From Flabesymbios commensalis (taxonomy: Eukaryota > Annelida > Polychaeta > Terebellida > Flabelligeridae): a stretch of 64,000 nucleotides of DNA. Under the pieces are notes generated by a model, which had not been told where the DNA came from, searched no databases, and saw nothing but the letters and a program-made list of their open reading frames with translations. The DNA lies in contig OZ024904.1 in assembly GCA_964017125.1 (NCBI GenBank), forward strand, positions 4,273,258 through 4,337,257. Reading direction: 5' to 3'. Made by a program: the position numbers and the translations under genes. This document shows positions 46,547 to 57,742 of this stretch, one piece after another (the first letter of the stretch is position 1; every line of letters starts with the position of its first letter).

Positions 46547-47187
46547 CAGGGGCGTATCCAAGAGTTTGAAAAAGGGGGGAGGGGTCCCCAACTGAAAAAT
46601 AAATAGGGGTGTCAATCAATGACAATCAGCAAATATATTATGGAAAATTGATACTACAATTTTACACTGCACTACCAAATTTTGAGTATCAAATACTAAT
46701 ATTTTGTCGATTTTTATGGGTGTGGCGGCAATTTACAGTCTATCCGATGGTGGAGAATGGTCCAAACTGAAAGTTAGCTTTTCGGTATCCAGTCAGTCAA
46801 TTCTCAAGCGATTTTCATGAAATTTTGTACACCTTATTTTCTAGTCATTTGGCATCAATCCAGAAAATTTCGTAAAAATATATTGCATAGTTCAAAAGTT
46901 AAACCATTAGACATGTGGTACAGTCTAATTATGACGCTCCTCTATAATATGATTGATATATACTCACTAACATCACTCCGGTTTATTCTCAGAATTGCGT
47001 TACATGTCAAATGGTCTAACGTTTGAAATGCTCAATAAAATTTCGCGAAATTTTCAGGCTGTTGCCAAATGACTAGATAATAGTGGTTGCATTATATTTC
47101 GCAATCCTCCACCGTCGGACAGACTATAGTTTTGAAAAGGGGGTTCAGAGGGTCCAACCCTCCCCCAACCCTCTGGATCCGCCACTG
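46547..47187. mobile_element. hAT-like non-autonomous element with a nested family F MITE
   Basis: It starts CAGGGGCGTATCCAAG and ends CTGGATCCGCCACTG. Such CAGTGGCGGATCC ends are typical of hAT-like elements in animals (established pattern; family assignment inferred). A family F MITE sits inside at 46734-47130 with arms ATGGTGGAGAATGG and CCATTAGACATG. No 8-bp target duplication was clear. Confidence 0.6.
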
Positions 47188-47240
47188 TCATCATCAGATT
47201 CAACGTGATACGGTTTTGTAGACACAGTTATTGGTGATGA

Positions 47241-48236
47241 CACTGTGGACATTATCTTGCCTGTGTCCTTGTAATGATAGATACATCCAGATATGGCGTT
47301 GTGATAAGATAGTGATGCCCAGGATTTAGCTTCAAAGGGGGATCTCTCAGACTGATAGGCCTACAGCTTGTAATCAGAGGTAAAAATACCATGTCATTTT
47401 TATGGGGCAGGCAGGGGGGGGGGGAGAGGGGTGGGGGGGGGGGTTACGTGGACTACTTGGAGACCCCCCTGGCCACGCAAGTGATTACATCATCTAAAGA
47501 GCTGTCTGATTCAAGTATCCAAGCAAACCGAGCAAAATGTACTATTTCAGCCTTTTTTTAGCTCTGAAACTGTACCTTTTATGTTTTGTGTTTGAAGTAA
47601 AACTCTAATGGCATGGACGACATAGCTTGGTGGAAGGCCAAATCTAATTTTTTTGTTAGGCCTACTCAGTTCTAAAAAATGCACAATTGTTTTTTTATAG
47701 ATTGTGTTGTGATAACAGGCAGATGATGACGTGTGATAGAGTGTCATAAATATGGCTATCGTTTGATGCATAAAACTGATAAGATTATGGGCCCAAGTAT
47801 GGTATTCTACCCCCTAATTCAAATCACAACTGAATAAAGGCGGTGATTGGCTGATCTTGTCATGTGACAGGCTGGACCACTCTTTTATTGGTTGGGGGTA
47901 GAAAATCATACTGGCATTATGTTATGATTCTGTGAAACTCAAGGACCTTGACCTCCTTTGTTTTCACCGAGCTGGCTAATACAATGAACTATGGGGGAGG
48001 GAGTCTTATATAACCTTGTTTTCACCGAGTGACGTCACTACGTTTCACAGAATGAAGTATGGGGGAGGGAGTCATATATAACCTTGTTTTCACCGAGTGA
48101 CGTCACTGCGTTTCACAGAATGAAGTATGGGGGAGGGGGTGTTATATAACCTTGTTTTCACCGAGTGACGTCTCTAAGTTTCACAGAATGAAGTATGTGG
48201 GAGGGGGTGCTATATAAGCTTGTTTTCACCGAGTGA
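47241..48236. repeat. R repeat, left copy (~996 bp)
   Basis: This is nearly identical to 52365-53354 in the same orientation; the same order of variant 68-bp units is kept. On the minus strand it holds an open frame of 74 codons (47547-47771, starts MHQTIAIFMTLYHTSSSACY) that is conserved in the other copy with one change in its body. CCAAT motifs and tandem TATATAA-bearing units lie upstream of that frame. It ends inside a tandem unit (CACCGAGTGA), where the LINE fragment begins. Confidence 0.85.
47960..48236. repeat. 68-bp tandem units with CRE-like and TATA-like motifs (left)
   Basis: Four units each read about CGAGTGACGTCACTACG, then TTTCACAGAATGAAG, a G-rich patch and TATATAACCTTG. TGACGTCA is a CRE-type palindrome. 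The first unit lacks it. Confidence 0.8.
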
Positions 48237-48316
48237 ATTTAATTTAATATATTTCCTTCTCTCTTTTACAAAATAATTACATCTAAATAGGTAATGAAAT
48301 TCGTCGCCAATTTCAC

Positions 48317-50633
48317 TCAAGTCACATTTTTTACATAATCGCTGTTCTCGCGGAAGACCAAGATGACAATCTTTTTCAATAGGCAGTTGTGATTACGGCA
48401 GCGAAATTTAGCTAATAATTTCCTGCTTGGAAATGGTAAATTGATAAGATAATTCTCTAACTTAAGTTCGGATTTGAACATTCTGTAATTAATACATTTT
48501 CCACTCCGATTAATAGTTTCATTCCATAACTGAATAAACTGGTCTTTTAACCGATTGGAAATAACAGATTTAAACCAATCTACACAACAGTTTAGATCTT
48601 GGTTAAGCCACAAATAAGGAAATCCACAATCATTTAAAATCCCACGTATGTACAATATCCATGGTGATACATATGAGTTTTTAATCGCTAGATGATACAA
48701 CAATTTATATATGTTAGATGATAACTTGTTATAATCAGTATTTAGTAACCTTGCCCAGTATGTAACAGCTCTGATTTTGATTTTAATGTTTAAAGGAAAT
48801 ACTCCTAACTCTCCATACACCATATAATTAAATGTTCTTTTACCAACCGCTAAAATGTATTTACAAAAACGTAATTGCAACTGTTCGAGTTTTGGGCAAC
48901 TTTCATGCCCCCAAACTTCGCAGCCATATAGTAGCACGGGGGCCACCAATACATCAAATAATTGCAATTGAATATCAATAGGTAAAAATAATTTCTTCAC
49001 CTTACGTAAAAGGGCAAACATAGCACGGTTTGCACGATCATATAAATCCTGTTTTGCTACATTAAATTTACCATTATAATTAAAGAATAACCCAAGATAT
49101 TTATAGTTAAAAGTGACGTCAAGCTTTTCTCCAGCCAGCGTAAAATCTGGTATTCTTCTAATTTTACCTTTAGAGAATACTAGAATTTTTGTTTTCTCTC
49201 GATTTATTCTTAAGTCCCATAAGTCGCTATATCTGTACAAGTTGTCTAAACCAATTTGTAATTTATCTGGTGTTTCAGATAATATAACGGTATCGTCTGC
49301 ATATAACAGCACAAATATTTTCATAAATTTCTGTAGTGTATCATCATCAACAGTAGAAGCTAAATTTTCCAGAGTGGTAAGACCTTCGCACCGCTCTGCT
49401 AGGTAACTGCTCAGATCAGAGAGGTATATGGAAAATAACAGTGGAGAAAGATTTTCACCTTGACGCACTCCGACCGAGCAGGGAAAAAGGTTTGATAATG
49501 TACTATTTATACATACACATGATTTAGCTTGACTGTAAATATTATGTACAACATTAAACAATTTGCCATTTATGTTGAGAGACAGTATCTTTGACCACAG
49601 TTTAGACCTATTCACAGTATCAAAGGCTTTCCTGTAGTCAACAAAACAACAATATAAACGCCTGTTTCTACTTAAATATATATCAACTAATGATTTAAGC
49701 ACAAACATATGGTCAACTGTGGAATGACCTGCTTTAAAGCCTGCTTGCTCTGTACCTATGGCATTGAATGTATTTAAAAAATCGGTAAGTCTACAGTTTA
49801 TTACATTGGTGAATAACTTCCCAAAGCAACTAAGGAGGGTAATTCCTCTATAGTTGTCAGGGTCAGATACATTTCCTTTTGATTTAAAAAGTGGTTTAAT
49901 GACACCTATACCCCATGATTGTGGTGTTTTGCCTGTCGTTAGAATTAAATTAAATAACTTTGTATACAGTAAAATCATATTTTCTGGTGAAAATTTCAAA
50001 TATTCGTTTAGAATAAAATCACTTCCTCCTGCTTTATTTAATTTTAATCTCGAAATAGCGCTGGATATTTCTTCTTCGCTGAATGGTAAATTTATTTCAT
50101 TATTGTATTCATCAAGAATTCCTGGAATTTCAAAATCATTTTCTTCGTTATCCTGTTTATTTAATGCGGCAAAATACTCGGCAAATACCTCCAAACTAAT
50201 GTTATTGATTTTCGCAAGACTTTTTGAATCTTTACTGATTATTTGCCAATAGCTCTTTGGATCACTGGATTTTAAATTGCGAATTTTTGTTATCATTTTC
50301 TTATGGTAATCTGTAAAAGCTTTATCAATATCCTTTTTGTAGGATTTACTAGCTATTTTAAGGAGTGATAAATTCCTAGAACTACGCAATTTACGATATT
50401 TGTTTCGGAAATTGAAGTAAATTTTACGTGATTTTTCACAATTTTCATTATACCATGGCTGGTCTGTATGTGTTCTATCAGGCTTCTTTGACCTTGGTGG
50501 CAGAGAAGAATTTATTTGTTTAACACCTGCTGAGGTAGCCGCATTTTTTAATGTATCACAAATCTTCTCCACAACATCATCAATTTCCACTTGTGTAACA
50601 TCTTTGTTATTTTGTTGCATAATCTCTATGTCA
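48317..50633 (-). CDS. LINE reverse transcriptase region
   Basis: The frame is open for over 760 codons from NDIEIMQQNNKDVTQVEIDD to the C-terminal SRKLLAKFRCRNHN. The palm motifs are AFDTVNRSKLW, GVRQGENLSPLLFS and YADDTVILSE, and a thumb/connection region with LLYGCEVWGHESC follows. The start upstream belongs to the inserted MITE, so the true frame comes from the endonuclease part beyond 50861. Confidence 0.88.
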
Positions 50634-50864
50634 TTAACCTTTTCACTACCATACATGACGGAAATTTCCGTCGTCATTCGTCAATGAACGTAACCATAAA
50701 ATGACACAAATTTTCGTCAATTATATACCACATTTATGTATTTTTCGTCATTTGAAGCTGGAAATTGCGTTAGCAATTCCAGCTTCAAATGACGAAAAAT
50801 AGAACTCCTACACCAGTATATCTGGATCCTGGCATGCACTCCCGCCTGGAAGTCAAAGGGTTAA
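50634..50864. mobile_element. 223-bp TTAA MITE inserted in the LINE
   Basis: TTAA at 50634-50637 and 50861-50864 flanks 223 bp that closely match 36853-37075 in reverse. Removing the insert with one TTAA makes the LINE read D-L-V-D-I-L-N-D-I-E-I-M without a break, so the site is a clean insertion. This proves TTAA as the target for this family. Confidence 0.92.
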
Positions 50865-51850
50865 GTATATCAACTAGATCGCTATTAAGGAGATTTTCTG
50901 ACATTTTATTTTTAAATTCATTTTTCCATTTCGGTCTTGAGAAATGACGTTTATTTGTATATTCTTCACCCCTTATCTCTTCATTATCACTACTGTCTGT
51001 GTTTTGTCTACGTATATACAATGTAAATGCTACCGGCGAGTGTATATCAGAAAACATGGGATCAAATGGTTCTATTAAAAAATGTACAATTTTGTTGAGT
51101 AGGCTTTCTGTTACAACAACATAATCGACAGTACTTATACCCTTTGAGGTAGGGCTCCCCACGTCTTTGTCATTACCACATCGTCCATTTGCTATATACA
51201 TATTCAAACTTTTACACAGTTCAATCAATCTCGAACCAAACTTATTTACAGTTTTATCACCATTCGCCCGGGTGTTTGTGGTGTTGCTATATAAAACATC
51301 AGTGTCAGGTCCATCTAAAAATGAGTCAGCATAGTCTGGTACACCCAATGTGTCATTTAATGTTCCTGTACAGGCATTTAAAATCTCCTACGATACAAAC
51401 ATTGCCGTTCATATTATCTGTTAACCATTCATTAATGGTGTTTTCAAGTACATCAAACCTCGTGATATCTGCATGAGGGGAGTTATGAGGTGGGATATAA
51501 GTAACTATCATCAGAAGCGGATTGTCTGAAAAAGTCTTCCTGAATTCTGCTACCAAAGTGTCAGGAATTTCAGTGCTAACACTTTCTAGATGATCAGCTA
51601 AGTTTTGTTTGATAAATATAGCAGCGCCCCCTGCTCTACGATTATTGAAATAACCTACAAAATTTGGCACTGTACTATTTTCAAAATATTCAAGCTTTGT
51701 TTCAGTAAGGCATATTAGGTCAAATTCGTTAATGTATTGAGTGAATTCTTCACATTTAAGTCTCTTTTTAAGGCCACATACATTAAGTGATAGAACCTTG
51801 ACATCACCAAGGTAATGATCAGAGTGTCTCGTTGTTGTATTGAGGCCTCC
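50865..51850 (-). pseudogene. LINE APE-type endonuclease region
   Basis: The sequence encodes GDVKVLSLNVCGLKKRLKC, LTETKLEYFENS, RRAGGAAIFIK, MIVTYIPPHNSP, CIVGDF, then SLNMYIANGRCGND, STVDYVVVTE and SDIHSPVAFTLY. These are the metal-binding and catalytic blocks of AP endonuclease-like LINE nucleases. One extra A near 51375 breaks the GDFNACTG block. Confidence 0.8.
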
Positions 51851-51862
51851 CTGGCATCTGTC

Positions 51863-52364
51863 CTATTCATGACTTGTTGTGGCCACTTGGGAGTCATGAA
51901 TCATAGTAGGCGAGTCTTGATCCAGTCTAGCTCCTTTAGCATTTTTTTCTGCAGAGAGTGGTGTGTCTGGCAGGCAGGCTTGCTTTCGTTTCTTTGTTGA
52001 TGTATCACTCTCTACTATTTTCATGATATTGTTCATTACTAACGCCTTCCCATCTTTGTTCAAGTGTACTCCACTGCCGTCATTGGCATTTAATCTATGT
52101 AGTACACCTCCTTTGCTGCCATAGAATTTGTACCAATTATCCACGTACATCATCTTACCATCACTCTGGTCACATTGTTCTTTAATAATACTGTTCACTG
52201 TCAAGGACACCTGGTTTCTGGTAGTTGTGTATTTTGCGCTAACTGTCTTGGTTCCCCTGCGAGGTGGTATGGAGCAAAGAACCAGTGTAGATGTGGGGAA
52301 TCTTTCTTTCAGCTCAGTTAATGTTTTTTGAAAGCTGATAGCAACAGGTGCCACGCGTTTGTTG
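51863..52364 (-). pseudogene. LINE esterase-type ORF1 end
   Basis: The protein part CNKRVAPVAISFQKTLTELK leads to SIPPRRGTKTVSAKY and DGSGVHLNKDGKALV, the C-terminal catalytic block of GDSL/SGNH esterases known from ORF1 of CR1-group LINEs. The N-terminal GDS block is missing because the fragment stops at the R repeat. Confidence 0.75.
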
Positions 52365-53354
52365 CACTGTGGACATTATCTTGCCTGTGTCCTTGTAATA
52401 ATAGATACATCCAGATATGGCGTTGTGATAAGATAGTGATGCCCAGGATTTTGCTTCAAAGGGGGGTTTCTCAGACTGATAGACCTACAGCTTGTAATCA
52501 GAGGTAAAAATACCATGTCATTTTTATGGGGCAGGCAGGGGGGGGGGGGAGAGGGGTGGGGGGGGGGGTTACGTGGACTACTTGGAGACCCCCCTGGCCA
52601 TTACATCATCTAAAGAGCTGTCTGATTCAAGTATCCAAGCAAACCGAGCAAAATGTACTATTTCAGCCTTTTTTTTAGCTCTGAAACTGTACCTTTTATG
52701 TTTTGTGTTTGAAGTAAAACTCTAATGGCATGGACGACATAGCTTGGTGGAAGGCCTAATCTAATTTTTTTGTTAGGCCTACTCAGTTCTAAAAAATGCA
52801 CAATTGTTTTTTTATAGATTGTGTTGTGATAACAGGCAGATGATGACGTGTGATAGAGTGTCATAAATATGGCTATCGTTTGATGCATAAAACTGATAAG
52901 ATTATGGGCCCAAGTATGGTATTCTACCCCCTAATTCAAATAACAACTGAATAAAGGCGGTGATTGGCTGATCTTGTCATGTGACAGGCTGGACCACTCT
53001 TTTATTGGTTGGGGGTAGAAAATCATACTGGCATTATGTTATGATTCTGTGAAACTCAAGGACCTTGACCTCCTTTGTTTTCACCGAGCTGGCTAATACA
53101 ATGAACTATGGGGGAGGGAGTCTTATATAACCTTGTTTTCACCGAGTGACGTCACTACGTTTCACAGAATGAAGTATGGGGGAGGGAGTCTTATATAACC
53201 TTGTTTTCACCGAGTGACGTCACTGCGTTTCACAGAATGAAGTATGGGGGGAGGGGGTGTTATATAACCTTGTTTTCACCGAGTGACGTCACTGCGTTTC
53301 ACAGAATGAAGTATGTGGGAGGGGGTGCTATATAAGCTTGTTTTCACCGAGTGA
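52365..53354. repeat. R repeat, right copy (~990 bp)
   Basis: This is collinear with 47241-48236 with about one per cent of differences by eye plus a few short indels (for example GGCCACGCAAGTGATTAC against GGCCATTAC). The 76-codon minus-strand frame at 52658-52888 matches that of the left copy. Unlike the left copy, the tandem units continue naturally past the duplicated end to about 53448. Confidence 0.85.
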
Positions 53355-53448
53355 CGTCACTGCGTTTCACAGAATGAAGTATGGGGGAGGGGGTGTTATA
53401 TACCCTGGTTTTCACCGAGTGACGTCACTGCGTTTCACAGAATTATTG
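53068..53448. repeat. 68-bp tandem units (right)
   Basis: There are five full units and a partial one with TGACGTCACTGCGTTTCAC and TATATAA. The first four keep the same variant order as the left array (for example the third with a GTGTTATATAACC and the fourth with GCTATATAAGC patch). Confidence 0.8.
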
Positions 53449-53879
53449 AAATCGAGTGTGAAAAAATTCTATCTTGCATTATAGTGAACACCAGACGTCG
53501 CAGACGCTGGCCCAACATTGTACCAATATTTTCAATCTCGTGTTTTCAGGGATACGAAAATGTATCGCTTATTCAATTCACCAGGTGGCGGCTAAATCAA
53601 CTACTAGCATAACGAGAGTGTAATACGCACAGAACATAGGCCTATATAGAATAAAAGGTACCACAACCCCGTTCTAGTATCCTTGATAGAACATACATGT
53701 GTCTCAAAAGTCGGGCCCTTGATGTATGTTCTATGAAGAATTGTAGCAGCAACGTCGTCCAGATTATGCATGTCTGATTATGAGCCCACATGGATGGAGA
53801 AAGTTGAAACATCTAAGGAGGCATTTCACTCGTTCCACCAGTGTCTTTACTTCAGATACGCTACTGTGACACCCACTGA

Positions 53880-54242
53880 TAAGGGACGCACCATTTGATA
53901 TCTGGGGGGGGAGGGGGGAGGGGTCTAGAAAAAATTGAAATAAATAGTTTGTCGCCACAAAAGTCAGAAAAAAAAGTTTGTTGAAAATGTGGGCAGAAAA
54001 AAAAAGTTTGTTGTCGAAATTGATGAAAAAAATATGTTGACCAGAAAAAAACACCAAATGGTAACCTACATAATAGGGGAAGCATACGACAAAAAATTTC
54101 TTTGACAAAACATAAAAAAAAAATTGTCGGACGTTGATCGCCAAAAAAAAAGATTGTTTTCTCTCGGAGGTAAAAAAAAAAGTTTGCAAGCAACAAAAAC
54201 TCTAGCCCCCCCCCCCCCAGATATCAAATGGTGCGTCCCTAA
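53880..54242. mobile_element. G-tract-ended inverted-repeat element, compact copy
   Basis: The ends AAGGGACGCACCATTTGATA and ATCAAATGGTGCGTCCCT are inverted, each followed inward by a run of G or C. The body consists of A-rich blocks with repeated AAAAAAGTTTGTTG. It is the small relative of 32214-35199. Its minus-strand open frames of about 110-140 codons are Phe-rich by composition and not credible proteins. Confidence 0.7.
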
Positions 54243-54584
54243 GTCAGTGTAAGGAGGCGTTTGCGTGGCAATATGCGAGTACATGTTATTATTAACGTTA
54301 ACCAGCAAAGATATCATAATATGGTCATTATCTAATTATTCATTATGCGTAATTATTCTGGTGTGCATGGACTATTCGGTTGGAATATGATGCGTGTACT
54401 GAATGAAGCTATATAGCTGTTACGACGTCCCCCAATGGTCCAACACGATTATAATATTTATACAGAATCAGCTTTACTAATTCATGGGGTGTCGAACTTT
54501 CTCTCGTCTATCAACTCATTATATTTCATCAACTCATAATATTCAATTATATTTATTTGTATATGCTATGTACGATTCATAAAC

Positions 54585-54750
54585 CGTTCTGTGAAACGCA
54601 GACGTCACCGAAAACCCTTTTGAATGGCTACTGGGTGAAAACAATGTTATATAAGCCCCCCTCCCCCATACTTCATTGTATTAGCTAGCTCGAATAAAAC
54701 ATTGGAGGTCAAGGCTATTGAGTTTCACAGAATTATCATTATGACAGGTG
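54585..54750. repeat. Inverted partial copy of the R repeat
   Basis: TTCTGTGAAACGCAGACGTCAC and CCCCCATACTTCATTGTATT, then GAGGTCAAGG and GAGTTTCACAGAAT, are the reverse complement of the tandem-unit region of R. It is diverged and lacks the rest. Confidence 0.6.
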
Positions 54751-54759
54751 CTAACGCAT

Positions 54760-55240
54760 AAACACCCCCTTGTGTTGTGGGAATAAACCGAGCGGTTATA
54801 TTCCACCAAGTAAACACGTTAACCAATGTTGGCTTAATGTTGGGCCAACGTCGCAGATGTTGACACAACATTAAAGCAGCATTGGGTGAATGTCTGTGTT
54901 TGCTGGACAGGTTTAATATGCTCCAGAGAATTATTGTTAGAGGTCTATGCTATGCTCCGTGACAGCTGATGACGTGAAGACGGCCTATAGTAATTACATG
55001 ACAGTTATAACCAGTTATAAACACCCCTCGTTGTGTTGTGAATAAGCCGAGTGGTTATATTCCACCCAGAAAACACGTTAACTGATGTTGGCTTCATGTT
55101 GGGCCAACGTCGAAGACGGTGGGCCAACATTAAACCAATATTGGGTGAACACTTGTGTTTGCTGGGCGGTTCTAATATGCTGCGTGATAGCTGATGACGT
55201 GTTGACGGCCTAGTAATTACATGACAGTTATAATGTGTTA
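54760..55240. repeat. Tandem duplication of ~258 bp with family E fold-back
   Basis: Unit 1 starts AAACACCCCCTTGTGTTGTG and unit 2 starts AAACACCCCTCGTTGTGTTG. Both continue through GGTTATATTCCACC, a family E fold-back, GCTGATGACGTG and AATTACATGACAGTTATAA. Confidence 0.7.
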
Positions 55241-55655
55241 ACTGGAGCGTAAATGATACATGTAACATCAACCTGGTGATATTTCTACAGTAGAACCTTC
55301 TTTGGCGATATTCTTGGTACATATTTTAGGGGCACAACTTTACGAATGTCAAATGAAGACACAGTCTGATATTTAGACCAACAAATCCCTGCAGTGAAAA
55401 GAGTGACCACACACTGTGCTCGATGTACATGTATGTCAAGTTAGTTAATTTGTAAGTTGGGTAATGGCTTCACAACATTATTAACTATAACTTTCTTTCC
55501 GGTGAACATGTTCTAATGTTGTTGATAAAGATGGAAACAAGTACGATATGGTCCAATATCTCCATTCCATCTCATGTAATTCAGCTAACATGAAACATGG
55601 GCATTATTGTCTTAATGTTGGTCCACCGTCTGTAACGTGGGCACAACATTATCCC

Positions 55656-55859
55656 TTAAAGGTGACATATCACCTCTTATATAGTATGAATACATTTGTG
55701 ACAAATAAATCAAAGTTGCCACAAGATGGGGCACAAGTGTTTCCTTATATGGGGTGATTGGCTATTATGTGACCCTCTGAGAGGGTCACATGATAGCCAA
55801 TCACCCTATATAAGGACATAATTATTTGTACCATATAAGGGGTGATAAATGACCTTTAA
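55656..55859. mobile_element. TTAA-flanked fold-back MITE
   Basis: It starts TTAAAGGTGACATATCACC and ends TGATAAATGACCTTTAA. The centre is a long fold-back (GATTGGCTATTATGTGACCC against GGGTCACATGATAGCCAATC). Its ends resemble those of the repeat at 1371-1904. Confidence 0.7.
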
Positions 55860-55885
55860 AATTCAAAATTACATAATTTAAATTT

Positions 55886-56657
55886 GCACCGACTTGAAGT
55901 TGAGTCTTACTACCGCAACCCAAAACTTCAAGTGTGTGACAATTACTCCCACTTTTTTTAATTTGAGACGAAACATTTTCAAATCTGGCACAAATTTAAA
56001 AGGGAACCTGAGTTAACCTCAGGGGGGGGGGTCGTATTTTTTCTGTCCCAGAAAGAGGGGGGGGGGTCATGTTTCTTGGTCATATCAAGGCGGAGGGGAG
56101 GGGGTATACATGCATTTACATTTATCCTGTCATCTAGTAAGTTTAGCCGCCCCACTCCCTGATAAAAATGAATGGTCCCTTAAGGGCTGAACTAATACTG
56201 GGTGACTGTCTCATGGCTCAGCCGATCGGTCACGCCGTGTTGAGCTGTAGTTCCAGCACCATATGTGTGCACCACGTGTTCCCAGTCATTGAATACAGTG
56301 ACAAACACGCATTGTTTGTTTTGTGGGGAGACTTCAATAACAAAATCGTCAGCTGGACAGAAAACACGTAATGTTTAGCCAATGCTGGTTTAATGTTGGG
56401 CCAGCGTCGTAGACGGTGGAGTAGCAATAATTGGCTCATCTGAATACAGTGAAAAACAATCATTGCTTGTATTCAATCACAAGATCGTCAGGTGGGATTC
56501 AGAGCATACGTACACCATTCAACAGATGCTGATTCAATGCTGGGCCATCGTCTGTGACGCTGGTCCAGAAATAAACCAGCATCAAATCAATGTTTTGTGT
56601 TTACTGGGCGGCTCACCTAGCCATTTAAAAACAAAATGTAGGATTATAATGGGTATT
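55886..56657. other. Family C and E remnants, G tracts, no gene
   Basis: A family C stem lies at 55886-55940 (ACTTGAAGTTGAGTC). G-rich runs lie at 56020-56105. Family E fold-backs lie at about 56368-56425 and 56505-56608 (ends TTTACTGGGC). The open frames here are products of these repeats. Confidence 0.5.
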
Positions 56658-56806
56658 CATGCACGGATCCTCAACGGGAGGGGGGTGGGGTGGGTAGCAG
56701 CCTATATTTCGGCGAATACTTTAAAAAGTCCACCAAAATTATCAAAATCTACCAAAAAATCATGGGGGTAAGCCCCCCTTTTCTTCAGATCCTGGATCCG
56801 CCACTG
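56658..56806. mobile_element. Short hAT-like MITE
   Basis: GCACGGATCCTCAACGG at the left and CCTGGATCCGCCACTG at the right are decayed and intact versions of the CAGTGGCGGATCC end. The body is short and non-coding. Confidence 0.5.
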
Positions 56807-56912
56807 GTATTTGGCACCCAGATCTAAAGTTGGTTCAGCCATAATATTATTGTGCTTCTGGGACCGTATACATAGAGGCCTAGGCCCCCTATATACGGTT
56901 TAAAATTCAAAG

Positions 56913-57047
<135 letters not shown>

Positions 57048-57196
57048 TATACATCATCTCATTCATTAATTCGATATGATCGTTTGAATGCATTATGGGG
57101 TCGCTTCTCTCTTACTTCACTTACATATACTGGTATTTAAATTGGCATAATAGCCATTGTACATTTTGTAAGCTAAACTGCCTGTTGAACACCTGT

Positions 57197-57290
57197 GTCA
57201 AGCCCAGCAGACAAGACACATTGACTCTATGCCGATTTAATGTTGGGCCAACGTCGTAGACGTTGGCCCAACATTAGACCAGCATTGGCC
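57197..57290. repeat. Family E fold-back
   Basis: CCCAGCAGACAAGACACATT opens the unit, and TTGGGCCAACGTCGTAGACG forms a nearly perfect central palindrome with GTTGGCCCAA. The right end is lost. The DNA between 57291 and 57742 shows no gene. Confidence 0.6.
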
Positions 57291-57742
57291 TATATAAGTG
57301 GGGGGAAACGCATGGTATGTTGAGCAATTTATCCAATTTAACGTTTATTTTATTGACCACCATTGTAAATGTTGAGCAATATAAAAATATATTGACAAGC
57401 ATTGAATATGAATTCGTATTAATTGCACACGCATTCGTGCGTATTCGACAAGGCAGGTTAATTGGTACACTCAGTGAACTATAGGCCTATATATATAAAA
57501 AGTTAAGTATGTGAACTATGTAATAACTTGGGTGATGAATTTCATATCCTGTTTACATCCCCACGTTTTAACGAAGCCAGTAAAATACATTTATAAAGTG
57601 TTGGTCCGTTCTCCGTCAGCTTCATCATAATTTGAGAAAGCACCATGCAGCTGAGCTGTTGAATTTATGTGAATATTTTCAAAAACTCATCGTAAGCCCC
57701 CCCCCCCCCCCATAGATATTACGAATAGTAGGCCTACCATAA

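Larger units (their letters stand above)
48237..52364 (-). mobile_element. CR1/L2-like LINE fragment, truncated at both ends
   Basis: In order the coding sequence shows the end of a GDSL/SGNH esterase domain (VAPVAISFQKTLTELKERF, then GVHLNKDG with the catalytic Asp/His), an APE-type endonuclease (VLSLNVCGL, LICLTETK, IVGDF, STVDYVV, FSDIHSPVAF) and a reverse transcriptase (NYRGITLLSCFGKLF, AGFKAGHSTVDHMF, VDYRKAFDTVN, GVRQGENLSPLLFSIYL, LLYADDTVIL). At the right junction the frame enters the repeat inside the esterase domain. At the left junction a zinc-knuckle region (CKKCDLSEIGDEFHYLFRC) runs straight into the repeat. Two one-base shifts are visible, near 51375 (GATTTTAAATGCC) and near 48390. 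A 223-bp TTAA MITE interrupts it at 50634-50864. Confidence 0.9.

Noticed and set aside
47241-53354. R repeats as LTRs of one retroelement
   Set aside because: The right repeat continues naturally into further tandem units beyond the duplicated end, and no primer site, polypurine tract or flanking target duplication was seen.
53764-54196. Minus-strand frames of 111-141 codons rich in Phe
   Set aside because: They are the complement of A-rich blocks in the compact G-tract-ended element; composition alone explains them.
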